From Spongilla lacustris (lineage: Eukaryota; Porifera; Demospongiae; Spongillida; Spongillidae): a stretch of 64,000 bases of DNA. Of the stretch, positions 31,110 through 42,900 are shown piece by piece. The notes beneath the pieces are model-generated. The model did not search any database, was not told where the DNA came from, and worked only from the letters and a program-made list of their open reading frames with translations. The first letter of the stretch is position 1. Each line of letters opens with the position of its first letter. The stretch spans positions 4,155,442-4,219,441 of the forward strand of contig OX442425.1 of assembly GCA_949361645.1 (NCBI GenBank), in the 5' to 3' direction. The position numbers and the translations under genes are program-made.

Positions 31110-32155
31110 TTAAATCATAGATATTTGATACATGGATTGGAAACCCAGCAATGAATGTCATTAGTTGCGTGCAGTCCCGGGGGTGGGGGGAGGGGGGTGG
31201 GGTGTTTCGTTAGTTGGGGTTTTACATGTATGGCTAGCTGTGTATAAGTCTGTTACGAATTTTTTTTTTAATACAAGCTCATAGTACGCACATCCCCATA
31301 CACCATGACATGTGAACTCCACTTTTCAGTCTTCAAATTCACAGGCGTGCATATAAAAACGTGTTACAGTCCCACAAACAATAGTGGGCATTACATAGCA
31401 CCGGACACCCTACACGCTACGAGCTGCATGCTACAGACATATGACAGATGTACGTTGGCAACCTAATAGCTTTCGTAGGGAAGTATCAGAAACTGCTTAG
31501 ATGGTTCATATGTGACTTACCGTACTCACGGTACAGTCCCACAAAGCCTTGCTGTGTATATTAGTCAATTATAACATGTTACGCAAATTTTTAAACACCA
31601 GCTCATACATAGTACGACAAGCAGAAAGATACACTTCACCATACACCACGATGTGTGCACTACACTTTTCAGTCTTTTAATCTTACAGGCGTGCATATGA
31701 AAACGTGTTACAGTCGCACAAACAGTGGGCCTTATATAGCAGCTAACACCGTACACGCTAGGAACTACACGCTACAGATACATGTAGGTTAGTCAACCTC
31801 ATAGCTTTCATAGTGAAGTATCTGAAACTGCTTAGACGGTTCCTATACGACCTACATGTACTATACTCACGATACAGTCGCACAAAGCCTTCAAGCCGTC
31901 TATGAACTATAATCAACGTTCAACTTGCGCTAACAATGAATAGGGTTGTATACAGATTGACAACTAACCTATACGAACACTTCTTACCAATAAAACATGC
32001 GTTAAGTGCTAGAAAAGGCTCAAAAAGCTAGGATAGCTTTATGCCCACGCACCAAAAAAGCGAAACGCGGATTGCAAATAAATGTTGTACGAGTCCTAAT
32101 GGATCACGTGAGAGGTTTCCAATCCATATATCAAATATCTATGCTTTAATGAAAG
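31110..32155. mobile_element. 1.05-kb TIR element containing an internal tandem duplication
   Basis: Inverted ends: TCATAGATATTTGATACATG (left, about 31115-31143) and its complement ATATATCAAATATCTATG (right, about 32125-32145), continuing with GGATTGGAAAC on both sides. Inside, about 330 bp is repeated directly (about 31225-31555 and 31570-31890), recognised by TTTTCAGTCTT, AAAACGTGTTACAGTC and GAAACTGCTTAGA in both. No coding capacity. Confidence 0.8.
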
Positions 32156-33035
32156 GTGTATAAAGATAGGAATAAGTGTGCAGAAATGTCTGATATGATT
32201 GTATTTTGGCCGGGAGTGGGACGTGCTGATCTCCATTTAACAGCAATTCTTCAGATCATCTAGTAAAAGGTATCATATGAAACATTCCACTCCATCATGT
32301 ACTACTGATTTAATGTTGATGTTAACATGACAACATTGTGTTTATCATGACTGGTCACCTCTACACATGCACGTGTATTACGTATGATGTAATTAATGAC
32401 TAATAAACATAGAGCACGCTGTGGGTGTGGTCATGGCAAGAGGGGAGGCGTGGTCATGGTTGATGATTTGCATTCCACTTTATGTTTCACCCCTTGATTG
32501 TTGGTGTGAAGTTTGTTTGGTGATCCTTTTTACTTGCGTGTAATGCTAATCTACATGAACCTTATCCATTGCAGTCCAATGCCTAACTCAGTAAAGCACA
32601 CAAGCTTCAGGTAGAAATTAGGGTCAAAGGGTGTCACGCATACAGCTTTCCATGTGTCAAATTAAACCGTGGGTGCTGTCCGAACTCTCTACATCAATTG
32701 AAAAAAAAAAAACATAAAAAATGGATCCGACTCGTCCCCAGTCAGCTTTGCAGACGAGGCACCTTTGGCGCCATACTGCACACTTCTTGTGCCACATTGA
32801 AAAGAAAGTTTTGGTACATGATGCAACATTTTCTGTGATTGAATTGCTTCCAAACTCTTGTATGTAAAAAAGTACATGTTACTCCCGTGCCCTAACGATC
32901 TGAGGCCAGGTTACCTGGTGGACATTTTGCTGTGATGCTGGATACATGTTCATTTATAATTGTGTGGCTTTGCCTAATAGTGACCCCCTTTCCCTCCCAT
33001 ACCTCTTGTCCTCCATCTGATTGTGTACCTCACAG
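32156..33035. other. 5' region of WDR59, first exon not identified
   Basis: WDR59 should have about 40 residues before the first exon I can recognise, encoded here or upstream. Short candidate exons exist (for instance after CCATTGCAG at about 32573) but none has the expected aspartate-tryptophan WD-type sequence, so none is claimed. Confidence 0.4.
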
Positions 33036-36000
33036 TCAGAAGTGGCTGGCTGTGGTGAACATTGACTCCGAGCAGGGAGGGGAGTGCAAGGCACAGAGGA
33101 AGTTGGCCAAATCAAACAAGTATGAAATAAAGGCAGCCCAGTGGTGCCCTCATGTCAAGCAGCAAAACTACCTGGCTTCCACTGTGAGTTGAAACTGAAT
33201 AGTGGCTTCATCGCAACACTCATGTGGCTTGCTGGTGTACAGAATCAGGAGAAGCTTGAGCTTTGGGATGTGGAGGCAGACAGGTCACCTCAGTTGTGCT
33301 CATTCAAGGCACATATCAGACCAGTCACGTGAGGCACTGTGTGTACTGTGTGCATGCATTGTGCATGTGTACATGGTGTTGTTGTTGTGTTGGTGTGTTT
33401 ACATGTACATGTACTACATGTACATGTATGTGCATGTATTCATTGGTGTGGGTGTGGGGTATGTACATGTACATGTACATGTACATGGTGTGTACATGTA
33501 TTTATGTACATGTACACATACAGGTACATGTACATGTAGCTACATTTTCACATACATGTACATGTACTGTGTGTGTCTGCACATACGTGTGCACATCTAA
33601 GGTGTACTACAATTACGTGTTATGTGTAGTATTGCCTGTACTGTGTAGATATGCATACTTAGTGTATGTGCATGCATACATGTGCATGTACATGTTATCA
33701 CCGGTGGTAACTGGGACACATGTCGTGTTCCCTCCCATGCAGAGACATCAGCTGGTCATCCTCTGAGCCAGACCTCCTTGCTACATGTGCCGTGGATACA
33801 TTTTTCAATGTGTGGGACATCAGGTGGGAATTAGTGGGCATTATATGGAAATATTGGGTGTGGTTGTGGTTATTGGGATATGTTGGGTGTTGTTTGTTGA
33901 TGGGCATTATGTGTCTACGTGCATTTAGGAACCAGGCCTGGGCTACTGTGTAGGGACCCTGGGCTGTTGCATGGGGACCTAGTGCATTACTTGACATGAA
34001 AGGAATTGTTACTTCTTCACAGAGACACCAAACGACCAAAGGCCTCTTTCAAATCTACTGGTAGGCACATGTACTGTGAAGTCGAATGTTCCATGTAGAT
34101 TTGTATCTATGATACCCTGGCTTAAGGATCTGTTTTACATAGTAGTAACATACATGTACACCGTACACAATGTAATTGGGGTTACCATGTATTACATGTA
34201 GCAAATTGTGCACATGTATTTGTGCACACATTCTACATGTTACATATACATGTAGGAGTCATTTACAGATTTATGGTGTACATGCACATGTAAGTAATGT
34301 ACGATGTACATGTGTATGTGTACATACTGTAACTAAGAATTAATACATGTACATGTATGTTAGTGAAGTTAATTTAACCCTAACCTCTTCACATGTTTGT
34401 TTCCTTTTAACTAAATGTCATACACCAGCTGGTGCTTCTCTGGTGCAGTGGAATCGAGTGAATGGTAACCTGCTGGCTTCTGCTCATGACTCTGAGCTCA
34501 GAATATGGGATCTGAGGGTGAGATGTGATGTGGTGAGGGTGAGATGTGATGTGGTGAGGGTGAGATGTGCTATTGTGAGGGTGAGATGTGCTGTGGTGAG
34601 GGTGAGATGTGCTATTGTGAGGGTGAGATGTGCTGTGGTGAGGGTGAGATGTGCTGTGGTGAGGGTGAGATGTGCTATTGTGAGGGTGAGATGTGCTGTG
34701 GTGAGGATGAGATGTGATGTGGTGAGGGTGAGATGTGCTATTGTGAGGGTGAGATGTGCTGTGGTGAGGGTGAGATGTGATGTGGTGAGGGTGAGATGTG
34801 CTGTGGTGAGGGTGAGATGTGCTGTGGTGAGGGTGAGATGTGCTGTGGTGAGGGTGAGATGTGCTGTGGTGAGGGTGAGATGTGCTGTGGTGAGGGTGAG
34901 ATGTTCTGTGGTGAGGGTGAGATGTGCTGTGGTGAGGGTGAGATGTGATGTGGTGAGGGTGAGATGTGATGTGGTGAGGGTGAGATGTTCTGTGGTGAGG
35001 GTGAGATGTGATGTGGTGAGGGTGAGATGTGCTGTGGTGAGGGTGAGATGTTCTGTGGTGAGGGTGAGATGTGCTGTGGTGAGGGTGAGATGTGATGTGG
35101 TGAGGGTGAGATGTGCTGTGGTGAGGGTGAGATGTTCTGTGGTGAGGGTGAGATGTGATGTGGTGAGGGTGAGGTGTGATGTGGTGAGGGTGAGATGTGC
35201 TGTGGTGAGGGTGAGATGTGCTGTGGTGAGGGTGAGATGTGCTGTGGTAAGGGTGAGATGTGCTGTGGTGAGGGTGAGATGTGATGTGGTGAGGGTGAGG
35301 TGTGATGTGGTGAGGGTGAGATGTGCTGTGGTGAGGGTGAGATGTGCTGTGGTGAGGGTGAGATGTGCTGTGGTGAGGGTGAGATGTGCTGTGGTGAGGG
35401 TGAGATGTGATGTGGTGAGGGTGAGATGTGCTGTGGTGAGGGTGAGATGTGCTGTGGTGAGGGTGAGATGTGCTGTGGTGAGGGTGAGATGTGATGTGGT
35501 GAGGGTGAGATGTGATGTGGTGAGGGTGAGATGTGCTGTGGTGAGGGTGAGATGTGCTGTGGTAAGGGTGAGATGTGATGTGGTGAAGGTGAGATGTGCT
35601 GTGGTGCGGGTGAGATGTGCTGTGGCAAGGGTGAGATGTGATGTGGTGAAGGTAAGATGTGCTGTGGTGAGGGTGAGATGTGCTGTGGCGAGGGTGAGAT
35701 GTGATGTGGCGAGGGTGAGATGTGCTGTGGTGAGGGTGAGGTGTGCTGTGGTGAGGGTGAGATGTGCTGTGGTGAGGGTGAGATGTGCTGTGGTGAGGGT
35801 GAGGTGTGCTGTGGTGAGGGTGAGATGTGCTGTGGTGAGGGTGAGATGTGCTGTGGTGAGGGTGAGATGTTCTGTGGTGAGGGTGAGATGTGCTGTGGTG
35901 AGGGTGAGATGTGATGTGGTGAGGGTGAGATGTGATGTGGTGAGGGTGAGATGTTCTGTGGTGAGGGTGAGATGTGATGTGGTGAGGGTGAGATGTGCTG

Positions 36001-36892
36001 TGGTGAGGGTGAGATGTTCTGTGGTGAGGGTGAGATGTGCTGTGGTGAGGGTGAGATGTGATGTGGTGAGGGTGAGATGTGCTGTGGTGAGGGTGAGATG
36101 TTCTGTGGTGAGGGTGAGATGTGATGTGGTGAGGGTGAGGTGTGATGTGGTGAGGGTGAGATGTGCTGTGGTGAGGGTGAGATGTGCTGTGGTGAGGGTG
36201 AGATGTGCTGTGGTAAGGGTGAGATGTGCTGTGGTGAGGGTGAGATGTGATGTGGTGAGGGTGAGGTGTGATGTGGTGAGGGTGAGATGTGCTGTGGTGA
36301 GGGTGAGATGTGCTGTGGTGAGGGTGAGATGTGCTGTGGTGAGGGTGAGATGTGCTGTGGTGAGGGTGAGATGTGATGTGGTGAGGGTGAGATGTGCTGT
36401 GGTGAGGGTGAGATGTGCTGTGGTGAGGGTGAGATGTGCTGTGGTGAGGGTGAGATGTGATGTGGTGAGGGTGAGATGTGATGTGGTGAGGGTGAGATGT
36501 GCTGTGGTGAGGGTGAGATGTGCTGTGGTAAGGGTGAGATGTGATGTGGTGAAGGTGAGATGTGCTGTGGTGCGGGTGAGATGTGCTGTGGCAAGGGTGA
36601 GATGTGATGTGGTGAAGGTAAGATGTGCTGTGGTGAGGGTGAGATGTGCTGTGGCGAGGGTGAGATGTGATGTGGCGAGGGTGAGATGTGCTGTGGTGAG
36701 GGTGAGGTGTGCTGTGGTGAGGGTGAGATGTGCTGTGGTGAGGGTGAGATGTGCTGTGGTGAGGGTGAGGTGTGCTGTGGTGAGGGTGAGATGTGCTGTG
36801 GTGAGGGTGAGATGTGCTGTGGTGAGGGTGAGGTGTGCTGTGGTGAGGGTGAGATGTGATGTGGTGAGGGTGAGATGTGATGTGGTGAGGGT

Positions 36893-36938
<46 letters not shown>

Positions 36939-39900
36939 AGGTACATGTACAGTGGGTTCTCCCCAAGAAGAAAGGGTACATAGGGTTGGTGTGGGAGAGG
37001 ATATCCATCCCACCCTGCTAGGCACATGGGGGAGTGCTGTAAGTTTCCCATCAGAGCCCTGGGGCTGAGCCAGAAGCCTTTCATTTACTGCAGCTCTTAA
37101 CACTCCCAAAACCACTGAAAAAGGAAGCACTTGCATATATGTATATGTAGCACTCTACTATTACATGTATGTCCTACACATGTATTTGTGTCTACATGTA
37201 CATATACATATACATGTAGTTGTATGGACGAATTTTAACGCCGTCATATATTTACATGTACATGTATGTCCATACTTCAGAAACCATCCACTGCAATGGG
37301 CTTTATCACAGCCCACACCTCTCGTATCCATGACATCGACTGGAGCTTTGGCGATGAGCACTCCCTGACATCCTGCAGCCATGACTCAACTATTAAGTTC
37401 TGGGAAATACTTGCACACAATGCATCTCCCAGGGAACCAGCCTCCACCATTAAGGTTGGGGCTCATCCAATATGGCGAGCACGGAATTATGTAAGTTGAT
37501 AGATACAATGTATGTACATGTACCGGGGTATTGTATTGTTTGAAAGTGATGTTAGTATCCAGTGGTGAGCTAACAGTAAACAATTGGAAGTTACATGTAT
37601 TTTCATTAGTGCCATACATGTACATGTACATTCACTTTAATGTTATATCAGGGTTTTTTAGCTCAAATTATAAACTTTTTATAAAATTGTCAAAATGGCT
37701 TTTAAAAACCTTTCAATGGGGGATACATTTAAATTATTGAGGCAGTTTTGTTACATGGGTGTACATGTACATGTCATCTTAATATCATTATAATATTCAA
37801 TTATTTGTTTGACATTAAATGTTCCGAACTAGCATAGTAAACATACATGTATGTAATACCAATAGCCACACAACTACATGTACATTGTAAGTGTATTAAA
37901 GCAGGCAGAGGGCTGAATGAAAAGAGTGCTGTACCATTGTACAGGTACATGTACATGTACCAGGTACATGTAGGTACATGGGGTAATTTACATTATGTAA
38001 AATTGCCACCTTGGATTTACTGTAGGTCTTGAATATTACATGTGCATCAGCATGTACAGGTGTGTACATGTATCTTTTATAATGTATAATGAATGATGTG
38101 CACACTATTACATGTACGTGTATGTTTATTCCTCACTTACTGCTGTAGCCTGCGGGCAATGGTGTTGCCATGGTGTTTGTTCCTGCCATGCATGCTGGTG
38201 AGAACAGAGTGCTTCTCTGGGGTAGGAACAACGTTTCAGTTCCAGTTGTGGCACTCTCTGGTCATACGGAGCCTGTATTGGAGCTGTGCTGGAGGAGGTG
38301 CAGGGAAGGTAGGGCCTTAGAGGAGGTGGAGGGAAGGGGAGGAGGTAGTGCAGTTGTACATGTATATACATGTAACCATAGAGTACGAATATAACCCCCG
38401 CCCCCCCCCCTACCTTCCAAAAATAGTTTGTGTTATCTCCATAACCATTAATGGGTTCACGTACCTTTTCATCATTGCTACACATGTACATGCATAATGG
38501 CACATAGCAGCATTCATTGTTACGGCAATATATTGATGTGCGGACAGGGTGGTGGGCATATGCAGTACTCTATGATGGGGTGGGGAGCAGAGGGGTTGGC
38601 CGCAGTTATGTAGAGGAGGGGGGTAAGAGGGCTGGAAGTGTACATGTACATGTGTCTGGCAGAACACGTACATGACATGTACATGTATTTGGGTATGGTA
38701 CATCTCATGTAATCACTATCATTTACATTGTACATGGGTAATTTGTGAGCGTGTTGATGGTACAGTACATGTATGTGTGTGCTGTACATTTACACATACA
38801 TGTACATGTACATGTATGTGGGTGATTTGTGAGGTATGATTTATGTTGATGGGGCAGTACATGTGTGTAGTACATTAAAATACACATACATGTAGCAATG
38901 GCTCATCTGGACCATTTCCCATATACTACTGCACACATGTGTAATTCCAAGAGTGGCAACTGGTGAGCTTGTCGCGGGACCACTCCCTTCGAATATGGCG
39001 GCTCAACGATCAGATAACACAGCAGTTAGGGCAAGCTCCAGCAGACCCTTCTGCTTCCAAGGAGGAGGCATTCACAAGTACTCTGGTGCCAGTGATCCAC
39101 ATCCCAGAGGAGGAGACATCATTCAGTGATCATCCTCCCTCCAGGAGGATAGCCACACCCACACCCTCTCCCTCTCCTCCACCTCCTCCACCACCCCCTC
39201 CCACTCCTCTGGAGCTATCTATGGTCCATCAGCAATACTCACCCAAGCTGCCCACCCTGATGCAGGAATTTGCACTAATGAAATGGGATCCCCCCAACCT
39301 GGAGTTAGAGAGGGTGAGTGTGGTAGTGCATGTGTGTGTGCACACGTGCACTTGTGAAGAGAGGAAGTGAGTGTTTAATTTGTGCGTGTGTGTTTGCACA
39401 TGTGCGTACATGTACATGTACATGCAAAAAATTTATGGATGATGAAGGTGTGACTTGTAGATGTACATGTACAATGTGCTTACATGTACATGTATATGCA
39501 TACACATGTAAATGTACAATGCCATACACTGTCTCTTCTGGAAGGAATTGTACACATACATGTAACAGACATGTGCATGTACATGTATGTTGTGCTTGTA
39601 CAATGTGCTTGCATGGTATATGCACACATGTATTGCTGAAGATGATTTTCGTCAGGAAGTTGGCAAGGAAAAAACAATGTGAGGCCAAGACTGTGTACAG
39701 TCTTTGGCCTCACATTGCCTTTTCCTTGTATGTACAATGTATGTTTACATGTACAACTATGCATGCACTTGTACATGTGCATGCATAGTTGTACATACAT
39801 GTATCTTAGGATCGCTGGATTGTATTTTGTCTTATGTGCACAGCTAAGTGTGTTTGTCTTCTTGCTCTTGCTACACGTGTAGAGTGAAACATCACAGAGG

Positions 39901-42900
39901 AGCTGCACGGTTAAGGTCCAGCAAGGGGTCCACTTGGTGCGGCTGTCCATCTCCTTCCCCTCGCACTACCCCTATGGGGCTGCACCCTCGTTCAGCTTTG
40001 ACAGGAACAGCACCACCATTGACATAGCAAGCCAGCAGGAGCTGAACCAGGTGTGTGGCTGACATTTGCTAACGTACCTACATGTACTGTAAATTTATGT
40101 TTAGACTGTATATGTATATTACAGTGTATACATGTATAGTACAGTGTACACATGTACATGTACATTGTAAGTGTTACAATAATGTGTTTTACAGATGTAT
40201 AAAACACTGGTAATTGTTAATAACTATTGCACTCACTGGCCATTTCACCACACTTGGTCTGTAGTTATTCAGCTGTGTTACATTACTGCATAATGGCCAG
40301 CTGATTGGGAAATTGTTCTAGGGTTCAGGACATAACTCTTCACATTTACATGTACATGTACTGTAGGTGGTAATTTTGCACTTTGCACTCTGTTTGCGTA
40401 CGTCTTTCACCACTTTACACATCTGTGTCCTCTCTCTTTCCTCTATACATGTACATATACATGTACACATCAGATTTTGATTGAAACAGCTAATTCTTAT
40501 GTTAAGAGCAATTCTCCCTGCTTGGAGCATTGCCTAAAGAAGCTGGTGAAGGGTTTGGATGGCCTGGTGGTAAGTACAGTATGTGTACATGTATGTAAAG
40601 TAGTACTGAAAGTGCATATTAATGTACATGTACAGTAGCAATCACAAGAAAGTACACATGACATGTGCGCCCGTGTACATGTATGTCGTGTACATGTATG
40701 TCGTGTACTTGTAAATGTATGTTATCAATCAACACATGCACACTTACATGTGTCCTTGTAGAGCCGGCCTCAGCCCCCACCTGTTCAGCCAGCACCGGAC
40801 TTTGAGAAACCGTTTGGTCACCTTGACGATGAGCACATCCCATTTCCCAGAGTTAGCGGTGCCAGCTTCTGTGGCAATGGTACGACAGAGCATATTATTT
40901 GTGTACTACAGTGTATTATGTACTGCAGATGGATACATCTGCATCCGTTCACGTACATTTACATGTCTGCTTGTATTTTGATCAGGTATGCTGGTGTGTT
41001 TCAGCTCAACAACGGACATACCTGTTGCAAGGTATGTACATGTACATGTACATGTACATGTGTGTGTACATGTAAATTTCGCTGATTTATTGATTTCGCT
41101 GATTTATTTCGCTTTTCTTTTGCAAATTGAATTGCTGTACATGTACATGTACTATACACATGTATGAACATGTGTATAGTACAAGTGTTGACTTGCTTAA
41201 CTTAATACCAATACAGGATGTTTCATCAGTATATGTATGTATATGTACATTGTACATTTTCAATATATCTGGATCCTTTTTTCAAATGAAAAGTGAATTT
41301 GCATGTATATTTTGTACTCAGTGTTGTTCGAATTGTTGAAAAGTTCTTACTACATGTACATGTACATGTACATATATAATAAGCTTTGAGGCATCCAAAA
41401 CTACTTCTCATACATGTTCCTAAAGGTTGAAAATACATTTGCATGTAAATGTACATGTAAGAGCTTAGAGCTTATAACGGTGAATAAATAACATGATTGA
41501 AATAATTAATTGATTGTTTCACTTTAAGTTTTGCAGCTTTATCTTAATACAAAACAGCTGCTACCTTTTGCAATTTCAGTTGCAGGTCCATCAACATGCT
41601 GGCTGTCTACTACGCTCGCTCAGGTGGGCGTGGCCCACTGAGGTCTGGCCTGATGCGGATAAGTTCTGCTGGGAACCTTCAAAGGACCCTTAATGTAAAG
41701 ATGTCCCCCAACTTCCCTTAATGTAAAGATGTCCCTCAACTTCCCTTAATGTAAAGATGTCCCCCAACTTCCCTTAATGTAAAGATGTCAGATACACATG
41801 TACATGCATTACTCACTGACCAGTGTTTCTCATGCATGTACATGTACATGTGTGTCAATGGATCCCATACATACATGTACACATACATGTGCATGTATAT
41901 ACACACACTTAATGCTGTCTGAATTCTCCCTCATGCTTGGTATACTACATGCACCCTAAACGTGATTCCCAGAGCTTAGCATAGTTATAGTTTGCCCATA
42001 AGGGGGGTAGGCCACAGCCGGCCAGTTGGGTGTGCGTAAGGGTGCTGACTCCTTACCCTGAGCCTGACTGGAACGAAGGGAAACGCTAGGTCAGCCCCAC
42101 CCCTTGATGCTGGTCAAGGTAAGGTGGTTAGGTCAGGGTAGAAGCCCGAAGGGTGCCGCCTACCATTGATGTGCAAGTAAGAACACAGCAAACATGTGTA
42201 CAAGTACAGTCAGTGCACTGGTGGAGTGGGGGGTGGGTAAACAATGCAGCTGGCAGCCTTAGCTTTGGACTGAGGGATTGCTGCCCACCCTACCATCCTT
42301 TATATACATGTACATGTGCGACCTGGAACCATATCAGGTGTCAATATCTTTGGGAACAGTGTGTTAGATTGGATGATGGGATTAGTTGAATGTAAGTGAG
42401 GTTTTCCCCAGGCTTTAAGGGCTTTAGGCTTGAATGGGAGTGAGGCTTTCCCTAGGCTCAGGGTTGAATGGAAGTGAGGCTTTCCCAGGGGGTATAACCC
42501 CAGGCTTTAGGCTGGGGATATTAGCATATTGCTCGCATTCCCCAAAACATTAAGCCAAGTTTAGTACCTAAACCAACACGTAAACTCACTTAAGATCACG
42601 AAATGTGTCCTGTGTACATGTACATGTAGGTCCCTAGTGCAAACCCTGCGGATGCTCCAACTGTGGACCTTTACAACATCAGCTCTCTGCTTCCAGTGAA
42701 CTATGAACTAGCAAAGAACTACATGTACGTGAACGGCATGATTCTTTTGTGTATCAATCATTACGTGCACTTGTACGTGTACACTGCAGCATTGATACTA
42801 TGCTGTGGTGCCTATACGGACTGTGTGTACATGTACATGTGTGTGTGTTACCAAATTGTGGAGCACTAGAATTTATGGTGGTCATTGATTGTGTACACAT

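Noticed and set aside
34407..37136. Very long minus-strand ORFs (756-909 residues, His/Ser/Thr/Pro-rich)
   Set aside because: Antisense translations of the 21-bp WDR59 intron array; open only because the period is divisible by 3.
39330..39788. Cys/His/Thr-rich ORFs in WDR59 introns (many between 33.3 and 43.5 kb)
   Set aside because: They are translations of TACATG/GTGTGT repeats, without splice support.
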